A stretch of DNA of 14,696 nucleotides from Armatimonadota bacterium (GTDB taxonomy: Bacteria > Armatimonadota > Armatimonadia > Armatimonadales > Armatimonadaceae), in assembly GCA_014381035.1 (NCBI GenBank), contig JACMIS010000747.1, positions 1-14,696 of the forward strand, in the 5' to 3' direction. Both the position numbers and the translations under genes were made by a program. The notes beneath the pieces were generated by a model that was not told the DNA's origin, ran no database searches, and worked only from the letters and a program-made list of their open reading frames with translations. Numbering within the stretch: the first letter of the stretch is position 1; each line of letters starts with the position of its first letter. This document shows positions 7,791 to 14,696 of this stretch, in pieces.

Positions 7791-7831
7791 AGACGGGGGA
7801 GCGACTCGCGCCGCTCCCCCGTCTCTATTTG
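7784..7831. terminator. Perfect 20-bp hairpin at the methyltransferase/fasciclin convergent junction
   Basis: The arm 7784-7803 (core GACGGGGGAGCG) is the exact reverse complement of 7812-7831 (core CGCTCCCCCGTC), with an 8-nt loop ACTCGCGC. The left arm contains the TAG stop of the methyltransferase gene. The 3' foot reads CTATTT on the plus strand, so there is only a weak U-tract, built into the stem. It most likely terminates both converging transcripts, or protects their 3' ends. Confidence 0.7.
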
Positions 7832-7844
7832 CACAAGAAAAAGA

Positions 7845-8393
7845 TTACATTTTTTCCATCTTCGGCGCCATTTTCGGTGCCATCTTACCACCCATTTTGC
7901 CGTTCGTTTTGTTACCGGACGGCATGATCACGGTATCAATCACGTGGATGACGCCGTTGTCGGCGGCGATGTCGGTCTTGATGATCTTTGCGTTGTTGAC
8001 CATCGGTGGCTTCACCCCGACGCGAATCGTCGGACCAGCGAGGGACGGTACATCGGCGGGACCGGACATTGCGACGACATCAGCCGCCATCACCTTCTTC
8101 GCCACGACATGATATTTGAGAAGAGCGGCGAGTTTCGCTTTGTTCTCCGGCTTGAGAAGCATGGCAAGTGTCGCCTTCGGCAGTTTCGCGAACGCCGCGT
8201 TGGTTGGTGCGAAAACAGTGATGTTCTCCGTGGTTTTGAGCGCATCTACGAGTCCTGCAGCTTTGACCGCCTTTACCAGCGTCGAGAACTGCGGATTGGA
8301 ACTGGCAACGTCAACGACGTCGGCGGCTTGCGCAGTAGGTGCAAACAATGCTGCTGTAGCAGCGATTCCAGCAAACACGAAAAAATTTCGCAT
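7845..8393 (-). CDS. Secreted fasciclin (FAS1) domain protein with Lys-Met-rich tail
   Basis: From the ATG at 8393 this is a 182-aa protein. AGGAAGGT lies 10 nt upstream; a TTG three codons earlier is too close to that site. Residues 1-23 are a Sec signal peptide with likely cleavage after AQA. One FAS1 domain follows (about 25-158), with the H1 motif ITVFAPTNAAF (58-68), the LLKYHVV segment (91-97) and the H2 motif GVIHVIDTVIMP (147-158). These small bacterial FAS1 proteins are exported adhesins or matrix proteins. After the domain comes a short repetitive tail (about 160-182) with five KM dipeptides separated by GG, AP, AP and E. The tail is basic and methionine-rich, which could suit metal or polyanion binding; that is inference. 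The leader contains a hairpin at 8419-8438. Confidence 0.92.
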   Translation of the reverse strand: MRNFFVFAGIAATAALFAPTAQAADVVDVASSNPQFSTLVKAVKAAGLVDALKTTENITVFAPTNAAFAKLPKATLAMLLKPENKAKLAALLKYHVVAKKVMAADVVAMSGPADVPSLAGPTIRVGVKPPMVNNAKIIKTDIAADNGVIHVIDTVIMPSGNKTNGKMGGKMAPKMAPKMEKM

Positions 8394-8418
8394 TGATTTC
8401 AATACCTTCCTGATTTTT

Positions 8419-8438
8419 CCGCGCTTTTCGCAGCGCGG
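8419..8438 (-). promoter_or_regulatory. Leader hairpin upstream of the fasciclin gene
   Basis: CCGCGCT (8419-8425) and AGCGCGG (8432-8438) form a 7-bp stem with a 6-nt loop. On the minus strand it is followed by AAAAATC and then the AGGAAGGT ribosome-binding site. It probably lies in the 5' UTR of the fasciclin mRNA and could affect stability. No terminator signature is present on that strand. Confidence 0.35.
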
Positions 8439-8484
8439 GTGATAACTCTACTCTGCTTATAACGGAACTGACGATTTTTTAGTG

Positions 8485-8509
8485 CCTGTTTTTTCGGAAA
8501 ATTAACAGG
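8485..8509 (+). promoter_or_regulatory. Hairpin covering the ribosome-binding site of the esterase gene
   Basis: CCTGTT (8485-8490) can pair with AACAGG (8504-8509), and TTT/AAA pairs can form inside the loop. The right arm contains the AGG of the likely Shine-Dalgarno (ACAGGATT) for the ATG at 8517. A weak translational control element is possible, but the stem is AT-rich and short. Confidence 0.25.
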
Positions 8510-8516
8510 ATTCCCC

Positions 8517-9809
8517 ATGACTGACCGCGAAACAATTTGCGCTATGATGCTTTTTTCGCGTACTGTTGCGCTTTCGACAGTTATGTTTAGTATTTCAATC
8601 GGCTTACCCGCCTATTCCGCTTCCCTAATCTTGCAAGAACAGACAAACGCGGCGGAACTCCCCGCTTTGTCTGTTTCCTCGTTCGCGGACGACATGAATA
8701 ATCGCCGCATAAATAAAGAAGAGCTTGCGGAACGGGTGCGGCGGTGGTTCGGTGCGGATAATTTAAAGAAGGGTCCCAACCCCAAACAGGACAATTTGCG
8801 ACTCGTCGCCGCACTCGAAGTCGAAGCGGAGTTACCCAAGGGGGTGATTCCTGCCTTGGTGTCGGAAGACGGGAACTACCGACTGCCTTTGAAACGGGTT
8901 GGAAAAACGAACGTTTATGCCGCCGAGACCACGCTTCTCGAAGGGACGTTTCTGCGCTGGCATTATGAGGTCGGTACCCAACGTAAAGGCGGCGGCGATT
9001 TAGAAGCGTATAACTACCCCGCAGAGTTTCGTAAGAACGAATCGCTCGCGCAAGGAAAAGTCACGGAGATGCCCGTCTGGAAAAGCACGGTGTTCGCGAA
9101 CACGGAGCGCAAGTGGTGGGTGTACATTCCCGCGCAGGTGGCGCGAGATCCCGAGATAGCTGCCGCCGTGATGATCGTACAGGACGGCGAGGGCGCGAAA
9201 TGGTACCTTCCCACGGTGCTAGACAATATGATCGCCCAAAACGCGATCCCGCCTACCGTCGCCGTGATGATCAACCCCGGTCGCACCGCGCCCGATAAAA
9301 ACAACCGCTCGTTCGAGTATGACACGTTGTCCCCGCAGTACAGCCAGTTTATCCTCACGGAAATCCTGCCCGAAGTGGAGAAGATGGCCAAACTGCGTTC
9401 GGACCCGGCGGGGCGCATCACGATGGGGCAAAGTAGCGGGGGTATCTGCGCGTTCACGCTGGCGTGGGAGCGTCCCGATCAGTTCGGCAAGGTGCTGTCG
9501 TGGATCGGGACGTATGTCAATATCGCCTCTGGCACGACCGGGATCGCGGGCGGTCACAACTATCCACCGATGATCCGCCGTAGCCAAAAAGAGCCGAAGC
9601 CGATCCGCGTCTTTTTGCAGGACGGCGCGAACGATCTGGACAACCAGTTCGGCAACTGGCCGCTCGCCAATCAGGAGATGGCGGCGGCACTGAAATACGC
9701 CGGTTATGACTACAAGTTTGTCTATGGGCAGGGCGCGCACAACGACCGACACGGTCGCGCTCTGCTCCCGGACGCTCTGCGTTGGCTCTGGCGCGACGCT
9801 CCGAAGTAG
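8517..9809 (+). CDS. Secreted alpha/beta-hydrolase esterase, CE1/enterochelin-esterase-like
   Basis: This 430-aa protein has a hydrophobic N-terminus (about 11-35, likely cleaved after AYSA), so it is probably exported. Residues about 90-170 resemble the beta-sandwich (E-set/CBM48-like) domain often found before this type of esterase. The catalytic domain (about 185-425) is of the esterase-D/Fes family. The nucleophile is S306 in MGQSSGG, the acid is probably D369 or D373 in DGANDLD, and the histidine is H408 or H412 in GAHNDRHG. Relatives include CE1 acetyl-xylan and feruloyl esterases and siderophore esterases. No siderophore genes are near, whereas a pectin operon lies tail to tail with it, so a plant polysaccharide ester is the more likely substrate (inference). 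ATG codons at residues 10 and 11 are alternative starts that would give a shorter signal peptide. Confidence 0.85.
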   Translation: MTDRETICAMMLFSRTVALSTVMFSISIGLPAYSASLILQEQTNAAELPALSVSSFADDMNNRRINKEELAERVRRWFGADNLKKGPNPKQDNLRLVAALEVEAELPKGVIPALVSEDGNYRLPLKRVGKTNVYAAETTLLEGTFLRWHYEVGTQRKGGGDLEAYNYPAEFRKNESLAQGKVTEMPVWKSTVFANTERKWWVYIPAQVARDPEIAAAVMIVQDGEGAKWYLPTVLDNMIAQNAIPPTVAVMINPGRTAPDKNNRSFEYDTLSPQYSQFILTEILPEVEKMAKLRSDPAGRITMGQSSGGICAFTLAWERPDQFGKVLSWIGTYVNIASGTTGIAGGHNYPPMIRRSQKEPKPIRVFLQDGANDLDNQFGNWPLANQEMAAALKYAGYDYKFVYGQGAHNDRHGRALLPDALRWLWRDAPK

Positions 9810-9828
9810 TCGCTCAGTCTTTTTCTTC

Positions 9829-9886
9829 GTCCTCCGCGGACGACAGCGGCAACGTAAGGTCGTAGCCGCTGTCGTCCGCGGAGGAC
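9829..9886. terminator. Perfect 22-bp inverted repeat between the esterase and rhamnogalacturonan lyase genes
   Basis: The arm 9829-9850 is the exact reverse complement of 9865-9886. The core includes the self-complementary TCCGCGGA and GACAGCGGC. The 14-nt centre can add three more pairs (ACG/CGT). Beyond one mismatch, TTTTTCTT at 9820-9827 can pair with AAAGGAAAA at 9887-9895 (one wobble), lengthening the stem. It sits alone between two converging genes, so a bidirectional terminator or 3'-end stabiliser is likely. It lacks a U-run on the 3' side of either strand, which is unusual for an intrinsic terminator. Confidence 0.65.
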
Positions 9887-9895
9887 AAAGGAAAA

Positions 9896-11872
9896 TTAAC
9901 GCAGACTGGCGCGATTCGCTTTTGGCGGGATCACAGGAGTAATATGGGGGCGTGGTGGTTCCGGCATCGCTTGTCCCATGAAGAAGCCGAGATGAGGCGG
10001 CTGATTGTAGGCGACGTTTTGCCACGCTACACCGAGTCTGTAGACCGGATCGTGCATCAGCGTGTACAGACGACGCGTTGTCGGGATCGTCGTGGTGAAA
10101 AGGCGCAGTTCCCGGTTGTCTTCCGTGCGCCAGATCACCTCCTCGCGCCAGTCGCCGAGAATGTCGGCTACCAATGCGGGGGTCGCCTTCGTGCCGTTGT
10201 TGGACGCGCAACCATACGATTTTCCGTCCACCAGCGTATCGGTCTTCGTGTTAATCCAGTCCCATTTGCCGATAGTCGATCCGTTGAGGATCTCGCTCAG
10301 GTCGTCTCCGTCCCAATACACCCCCATGTTGACTGCGGGTGCCTTGTCTGCGATCTGATTTCCTTTCACGTCCCACAATTGGTTCCCCAGTCCGGCACCC
10401 GCCGCCCAGCACTCGAAGCCGGGATAGCGCGGGTCAATATCGAGTGCCAGACCACGTCCGGGTCCCTCGCCGTCGGCTCCGGCTTTCACGGAAGGTTTTT
10501 TCCAGAGTACCGTACCGGTTCTCGCATCGACGAGGTGAACCCCGGCATCGTCGAAACGTTCCTGAATCCCGAACACTTCCATCCCGGGGCGACTCGGGTC
10601 TATGTCGGACAGGTGGAGCGCGTCCCCGTGTCCGAGACCGGTAGAATACAGCCCTTTGCCGTTGTCGTCTACGCACATCTGCCCGTAAACGATTTCGTCT
10701 TTCCCGTCGCCGTCGACATCCCCGACACTCAGGTTATGGTTTCCCTGCCCCGAATAGGCGGTATTCCCCGGAGTCTCGTCCCCACTATCGAACGTCCACC
10801 GATGTGTCAGCTTGCCGTCGCGCCAATCCCATGCCGCCAGTACCGTGCGGGTATAATACCCGCGACACATGACGATGCTCGGGTGAACGCCATCGAGATA
10901 CGCGACACAAGCGAGGAATCGGTCAATCCGGTTGCCGTAACCATCCCCCCAGATCGATTTCATTTCGTCACTGGTCGGGTCCTGCTTCCCTGGGTGGCGG
11001 GAAGGGATGTACGGCGTGGTTGCGAGAGCCTTTCCTGATAAGCCGTCGAAAACGGTCAAGTATTCGGGTCCTTTCAGGATACGCCCCTCGGTGTTGCGCC
11101 AGTCTGCGTTCGGGTCGCCGATGGGTTTACCCGCCCCGTCAACGGTGCCATCCGCTGTTTTGCAGACGATCTCCGAGCGACCATCACCGTCCATATCGAA
11201 GACTAAAAACTGGGTGTAATGCGCCCCCTCGCGAATGTTGCGCCCGAGGTCAATACGCCACAGGAGGGTTCCATTAAGTTTGTACGCTTCCAGTTTTGTC
11301 GAACCGGTCACGCCTGATTGGGAATTGTCGCGGGGTTTCATCTCCTGCTTGACGATCAGTTCGTATTCGCCGTCACCGTCCAGGTCGCCGACGGAAATAT
11401 CGTTGGGGGTACACCCTTCGGGAGTTTGCAGGGGGATAGAGAGATACGGTTTCTCGGGAGACGCGTTCGCAGGAAGCGTATATCCCCGATCTGCAACGCC
11501 CTCTTTTGCTTCTTTGCCGTTTAGAACCGAGCGAACGGTGTAGATATGCCGCTTCCCCGCTACTGCCCCGGCGTCGACGAAATGGGTCGCCCCCGTCAGG
11601 GGTGTACTATTCACCTTCGCGGGTTTCCCGCTGTCGGTCGCACGGTACAGATTGAAGGCAATAGATCGTGCATCGGTTCCGAGAAGTCGCCATCCGACGA
11701 ACACTCTGCCGTCCGCCTGCCGCAACGCAACCACACCGCGACCGAGTGCCTCGACCTGGCGCGGGGATAGTCGTGTCGTGTCCGCCCGAAATCCAGAAAC
11801 CGTCGCCATCACGGTTCCGAGAGCGAGGGTGCTACACACTGTCGCCGCCATTGTTAAAAACTGCTTTTTCAT
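9896..11872 (-). CDS. Rhamnogalacturonan lyase, polysaccharide lyase family 11 (YesW/YesX/RhiE-like)
   Basis: This 658-aa exported enzyme matches PL11 lyases, which cleave the GalA-Rha backbone of rhamnogalacturonan I by beta-elimination in a calcium-dependent reaction. Residues 1 to about 24-30 form a signal peptide. An N-terminal fibronectin-like part begins at RGVVALRQADGRVFVGWRLLG (45-65). The beta-propeller that follows contains calcium loops DLDGDGEYELI (163-173), DMDGDGRSEIV (226-236) and DVDGDGKDEIV (385-395). Other typical segments are CKTADGT (237-243), GQGNHNLSVGD (375-385), YSTGLGHGDALH (409-420) and LGDWREEVIW (572-581). Length is normal for the family. Its ATG overlaps the stop of the upstream acetylesterase gene as ATGA (4 nt). 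It is the last gene of the operon and is followed by the large hairpin at 9829-9886. Whether it acts as endo- or exo-lyase cannot be read here. Confidence 0.96.
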   Translation of the reverse strand: MKKQFLTMAATVCSTLALGTVMATVSGFRADTTRLSPRQVEALGRGVVALRQADGRVFVGWRLLGTDARSIAFNLYRATDSGKPAKVNSTPLTGATHFVDAGAVAGKRHIYTVRSVLNGKEAKEGVADRGYTLPANASPEKPYLSIPLQTPEGCTPNDISVGDLDGDGEYELIVKQEMKPRDNSQSGVTGSTKLEAYKLNGTLLWRIDLGRNIREGAHYTQFLVFDMDGDGRSEIVCKTADGTVDGAGKPIGDPNADWRNTEGRILKGPEYLTVFDGLSGKALATTPYIPSRHPGKQDPTSDEMKSIWGDGYGNRIDRFLACVAYLDGVHPSIVMCRGYYTRTVLAAWDWRDGKLTHRWTFDSGDETPGNTAYSGQGNHNLSVGDVDGDGKDEIVYGQMCVDDNGKGLYSTGLGHGDALHLSDIDPSRPGMEVFGIQERFDDAGVHLVDARTGTVLWKKPSVKAGADGEGPGRGLALDIDPRYPGFECWAAGAGLGNQLWDVKGNQIADKAPAVNMGVYWDGDDLSEILNGSTIGKWDWINTKTDTLVDGKSYGCASNNGTKATPALVADILGDWREEVIWRTEDNRELRLFTTTIPTTRRLYTLMHDPVYRLGVAWQNVAYNQPPHLGFFMGQAMPEPPRPHITPVIPPKANRASLR

Positions 11873-12759
11873 TTCGGGTTTGCTTCTTTCTTCGTCGTGT
11901 CGGTAGCAAGGGTCACGAATACCATCGGTGCAGGCTCTACTTCAGCCGCCTTTATCGAAAGTCCGGCGACAAGCGTCGTGTTGGAAAGCGATTTGATTCC
12001 GGCGACGAAACTTGCCGCGTTGATTTCTGCCCCGGCGGGATTGGTATGTGTACGGTCGGCGTCGGTGAATAGCGGCGCCACTTTTTCTTTGCCCAAGGCT
12101 TCGTATCGCCGCGCGATGATCTCATTGAAGTTGATAAAGATCGCCCCGCCTTGTTTCGCCGCCTCTGCCGCCCATTTCCCGTAATCACCCGACGCACGAT
12201 TCACCGTGCCATCCGCCCCCCAGGCATTGCGGGACACCGGCGAAAGCACAATCGGGGTCGCTCCCTTCGCCTTCGTGTCGGCAATATAGCGGCGCAGGTA
12301 CCAGCCGTAACTATGGACGACTTCCTTTACGCCCGTCTCCTGAATGGTCACTTCTTTCACGTCGTCGCCGTTGTCGTGGATGGAAGCACGGGCGCGTCCC
12401 GAATCCATCGGACCGCCGTCGTTGTGTCCGAACTGTATCACGACATAATCGCCCGGTTTCAACTCGGAAAGCACCGCGTCCCACAGCTTTTCGTTCAAAA
12501 AAGTGCGGCTACTTCTTCCGCCCCGCCCCCGATTCACGACCCGGATTTTCGACGGATCGAAATATTGCGCGACCGGATCGCCCCACCCCTGTTGTCCTTT
12601 CGTCCCGTTGCGCATGGTCGAGTCTCCGATAAGCCAGAGAGTCGGAACATTGTCTGCGGCAATAGCAGGAAAGGCGGACGCAGTGCCCCATAAAGCGGCG
12701 ACAACCCCGATCTGAAGAAGCGTACGGCGAGTTACTTTGCCCAGGTTATTGTTAGTCAC
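11869..12759 (-). CDS. Rhamnogalacturonan acetylesterase, CE12 SGNH hydrolase with Tat signal
   Basis: This 296-aa protein begins with GTG at 12759, preceded by AAGGAG with a 7-nt spacer, and its first 8 nt overlap the end of the upstream acetylesterase gene. The N-terminus carries a twin-arginine signal (TRRTLLQIG, 10-18, then a hydrophobic stretch to about 35, AIAA|D), so export in folded form by Tat is likely. The SGNH/GDSL blocks are GDST with nucleophile S47, the Gly block RGRGGRSS (77-84), GHND with N113, and the Asp/His pair in TDADRTHTN (D235, H238). CE12 enzymes remove acetyl groups from galacturonate in RG-I, clearing the backbone for lyases. A tail of about 35 residues (262-296) follows the catalytic fold and has no recognised motif. 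Its stop overlaps the lyase start by 4 nt. Confidence 0.94.
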   Translation of the reverse strand: MTNNNLGKVTRRTLLQIGVVAALWGTASAFPAIAADNVPTLWLIGDSTMRNGTKGQQGWGDPVAQYFDPSKIRVVNRGRGGRSSRTFLNEKLWDAVLSELKPGDYVVIQFGHNDGGPMDSGRARASIHDNGDDVKEVTIQETGVKEVVHSYGWYLRRYIADTKAKGATPIVLSPVSRNAWGADGTVNRASGDYGKWAAEAAKQGGAIFINFNEIIARRYEALGKEKVAPLFTDADRTHTNPAGAEINAASFVAGIKSLSNTTLVAGLSIKAAEVEPAPMVFVTLATDTTKKEANPK

Positions 12760-14074
12760 TATTAAACTCCTTATGTGTCACCGTCAACGGTGCGAGGGGT
12801 GATACGGAATCGGGTTTCAGGGGATCGAAGACGGGGACATTCGCGCGCAACTGGTCCGCCAGCGGAGGCAGATTAGCGCGAATGCCCTCCACCATGCACC
12901 GGGCGAGTTCATACGCGCCGTAGTTGCTAAAATGTGTGTCGTCTTTGAGTGCTTCTTTCTGTCCAGCGAACGAACCGGCAGGGTAGTGAACGAAAGCGCG
13001 TTTGGACCCTTCTGCTCCCATCGCTTCGAACAATAAGCGGCTGGTTCCGTTCAGGTCAATCAGTGCGACCTTCTCCACTCTCGCGAGTCGGTGCATCGCC
13101 TCCGGGTAATCGCCGAGCGTATCAACCAGGTGCCGCGTCTCGTCGAAACGGCGTCGGTGCATGGGAGTGACCAGAACCGGCGTCGCTTTCCGCTTGCGCA
13201 CGTCGTCCAGATAGCCTTTGAGTCGCTCGGTGTAGGTCGTGAACGGGTCGGCGTGGGCGGGTCCCGGCTTCTGGTCGTTGTGCGCGAACTGGATGAAAAC
13301 GTAGTCCCCGGCGCGAAGTGTGTCGAGTATTTTCTCCCAGCGTCGCTCCCCGGTAAAACTGCTCAATGATTCCCCGGACTGCGCGTGGTTGGCAATCGCG
13401 ACTCCGGGTCGGAAGAACGCGGGCAGAATCTGCCCCCACGCCGACCACGGTTCGTGCTCCTGATCCGTGACCGTGGAATCACCGGCGAGATAGACCGTGA
13501 CCGCATCCGGTGCGGGACGAATCTCGATAGCGGACACCGCCGGGTGCGAACCGCTAAAGGTCAGCGTCAGTTTCCCATCCCAGTTTCGTTTCTCTTTCTC
13601 GTCACCTTTGAGTCCGATCTGACCGCCGGATTTGAGCGACGGGACACGGACATTGACCGTGAACGGGAGTATCACCGACTCACCGGGCTGTGTGCGGATG
13701 CCCTCGCTGATCAACCGCCGCGACTCGACCTGGATAATCGTCGTTGAAGCCGCGCCCGGTTCTCCCAGAGTCAGAACCACGTCATAGTTGCCCTCGGGAA
13801 GAGCAACGGCGAACGTAAACGGGCGATCCGACGACAGACAGTCGCCTTTTCCCGCGACGCCTGCGGCACTCGCCTTCGGGATTCCCTCCAGAATACCGTA
13901 GCCTCGTGCCTCGGTATACGCAGTGTCTGGCGTCACTTTGCTCCAACCGGACTGTGCGGAGCCGGTACCCAGATCGAAACGGTGCATTTTTTTCTCCGGC
14001 ACGTTTTGCGCGTGCGCCAGGGAGGCGGCGAAAACGGTGGCGGCGATGCTCCCCGTGATGCTCATGATATTCAT
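12752..14074 (-). CDS. Two-domain rhamnogalacturonan acetylesterase, N-terminal beta-sandwich plus CE12 SGNH domain
   Basis: From the ATG at 14074 this is a 440-aa exported enzyme. GGGGAG lies 8 nt upstream, and the start overlaps the upstream stop as TAATG. A longer reading adds 46 residues that only repeat the upstream gene's 3' end in another frame. Residues 1 to about 22 form a Sec signal peptide (AHA|Q). Residues about 30-188 are a beta-sandwich beginning HRFDLGTG, with GYGILEG (58-64), resembling the galactose-binding-like N-domain common in bacterial CE12 proteins. The esterase domain shows AGDST with S200, SGES around G234, AHND with N266, and the DDTHF pair (D379, H381). It is a paralogue of the next gene, but with Sec rather than Tat export and an added domain. 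The two may differ in acetyl position or oligomer length preference; that is inference. Confidence 0.92.
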   Translation of the reverse strand: MNIMSITGSIAATVFAASLAHAQNVPEKKMHRFDLGTGSAQSGWSKVTPDTAYTEARGYGILEGIPKASAAGVAGKGDCLSSDRPFTFAVALPEGNYDVVLTLGEPGAASTTIIQVESRRLISEGIRTQPGESVILPFTVNVRVPSLKSGGQIGLKGDEKEKRNWDGKLTLTFSGSHPAVSAIEIRPAPDAVTVYLAGDSTVTDQEHEPWSAWGQILPAFFRPGVAIANHAQSGESLSSFTGERRWEKILDTLRAGDYVFIQFAHNDQKPGPAHADPFTTYTERLKGYLDDVRKRKATPVLVTPMHRRRFDETRHLVDTLGDYPEAMHRLARVEKVALIDLNGTSRLLFEAMGAEGSKRAFVHYPAGSFAGQKEALKDDTHFSNYGAYELARCMVEGIRANLPPLADQLRANVPVFDPLKPDSVSPLAPLTVTHKEFNSD

Positions 14075-14696
14075 TACGTTTGCTCCCCGATCGGAACATG
14101 TGATGCTAATGGCTGGAGGCGCACCGGACCGATCAATCCCGACGGCGTCGGGTCCCAGGTTACCGCGTCGAACGGTTTGTAGTGAATATTGACCATCAGA
14201 AATGGACGCCAAGCGTCGCCTTTTTCTTTTTCCAGCGCGGCAAGCCGATTCGCCATCAGATTCGTGACTTCGACGACCAGTTCATTATTCGTCGGGCGCA
14301 GTAGTGCTGCCGGAAAAACGATCTCCGAGGGGCGGGCGATGACTTTGCCAAGATCGGTCCCGTTCAGAAAAACGTGCGCACTATAACACACGCGCCCCAG
14401 TTCCAGTTTCCACGAAAGGGAGTTCGTGGCATCGTCCGGCGTGTCAAACGAGACCGTGTAACGCGCGGTTCCGGAGAAGGCGCGGAGCGATTTGCTGTCG
14501 TCCGCTTCCCAGGTCGTCCAATCGGAAAGGGCGGGTAGCGGACGCGATGACGGCAATATCGGACCGCCCGCGACAAACGCAACCTTCCAACCGTCCCTCA
14601 GTGAGCATGCGGTACCGGCGGGTCGGGTGTACCGCCAGTCGGTTTCCCGTGTTACGGAACCGCTCGCATCGAGAATCAGACTGCTACCGGCGGGAA
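14074..14696 (-). CDS. C-terminal part of a glycoside hydrolase, probably GH106 alpha-L-rhamnosidase (cut by window edge)
   Basis: The frame is open from the window edge to TAA at 14076-14074, giving 206 complete codons of a larger protein. The visible part is a beta-sandwich typical of the end of GH106-like enzymes: DGWKVAF with the turn GGP, then a Trp-rich strand SDWTTWEAD, FSGTARYTVSF, LELGRVCYSAHVFLNG, then LVVEVTNLMANRL and a closing PSGLIGPVRL strand. In GH106 this galactose-binding-like region follows the catalytic barrel, which would lie beyond the edge. GH106 enzymes remove alpha-L-rhamnose from rhamnogalacturonan fragments, fitting the downstream acetylesterases and lyase. A GH2-like enzyme with the same sandwich is the main alternative. 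The last codon overlaps the next gene's start by one base. Confidence 0.72.
   Translation of the reverse strand, partial: PAGSSLILDASGSVTRETDWRYTRPAGTACSLRDGWKVAFVAGGPILPSSRPLPALSDWTTWEADDSKSLRAFSGTARYTVSFDTPDDATNSLSWKLELGRVCYSAHVFLNGTDLGKVIARPSEIVFPAALLRPTNNELVVEVTNLMANRLAALEKEKGDAWRPFLMVNIHYKPFDAVTWDPTPSGLIGPVRLQPLASHVPIGEQT

Noticed and set aside
8497..9900. 11-mer GGAAAATTAAC shared by 8497-8507 and 9890-9900
   Set aside because: The contexts differ (an upstream leader versus an operon 3' end), the sequence is AT-rich, and no larger repeat surrounds it; probably chance.
9219..11038. Long antisense frames (330 aa on - at 9219-10211, 364 aa on + at 9944-11038)
   Set aside because: They lie opposite clear genes, lack recognisable domains and have the arginine- and histidine-rich look of shadow frames in GC-rich DNA.
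14075..14212. Longer N-terminus for the two-domain acetylesterase
   Set aside because: It would overlap the upstream gene by about 138 nt and bury the signal peptide. The ATG at 14074 has a GGGGAG site and TAATG coupling.
14074..14556. A short complete gene starting at a TTG at 14556
   Set aside because: The frame stays open with coherent beta-sandwich sequence all the way to the window edge, so this is the interior of a longer glycoside hydrolase.
1..14696. CRISPR arrays, insertion sequences, integrases, phage or toxin-antitoxin genes
   Set aside because: No repeat-spacer pattern, transposase motif, terminal inverted repeats with target duplication, or toxin/antitoxin-like small gene pair was found on either strand.

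Overview
The window reads as the chromosome of a mid-GC, free-living heterotrophic bacterium with an exporting cell envelope. Sec and Tat signal peptides, a secreted FAS1 protein, hybrid sensor kinases and plant cell-wall (pectin) enzymes all occur. Such combinations are known in Armatimonadota, Acidobacteriota, Planctomycetota and Bacteroidota. I see no marker that fixes the phylum, so any assignment from this window is a guess. There is no rRNA, tRNA, transposase, integrase, phage gene or CRISPR array.

Left part (1-2300): three unrelated single genes. These are a BCP/PrxQ peroxiredoxin (+), a STAS anti-sigma factor antagonist (-), and an NAD-type isocitrate dehydrogenase (+) with a recognisable promoter and leader hairpin.

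Signalling block (2328-6599, all on -): a membrane-anchored CHASE3-PAS-HisKA-HATPase-REC-REC hybrid kinase is followed after 16 nt by a 43-codon ORF. That ORF has a strong Shine-Dalgarno and ends in an ATGA overlap with a second kinase. The second kinase has an unusual order: an N-terminal DHp-like helix pair, REC, a second DHp, then ATPase. This looks like a three-gene operon for a phosphorelay without a visible DNA-binding output. Its divergent upstream region (6600-6977) holds a three-part competing-hairpin sequence.

Middle part (6978-9809): a class I SAM methyltransferase (+), a secreted fasciclin protein with a Lys-Met tail (-), and a secreted CE1/enterochelin-esterase-like hydrolase (+). 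The convergent junctions after the methyltransferase and after the esterase each carry a long perfect inverted repeat (20 bp and 22 bp stems).

Right part (9896-14696, all on -): a tightly coupled rhamnogalacturonan-I utilisation operon, read right to left. It contains the C-terminus of a GH106-like alpha-L-rhamnosidase (cut by the window edge), a two-domain CE12 rhamnogalacturonan acetylesterase, a second single-domain CE12 acetylesterase with a twin-arginine signal, and a PL11 rhamnogalacturonan lyase. Junctions overlap by 1, 8 and 4 nt, so the four enzymes are probably translated as a coupled unit. Together they would deacetylate the RG-I backbone, cut it and remove rhamnose. No regulator or transporter of this locus lies inside the window.

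The most unusual items are the coupled 43-aa ORF between the kinases, the DHp-REC-DHp-ATPase kinase, the shared GGTAAAATATCC start motif of two genes, and the two large convergent hairpins. I do not see a clear new defence or mobile system here.
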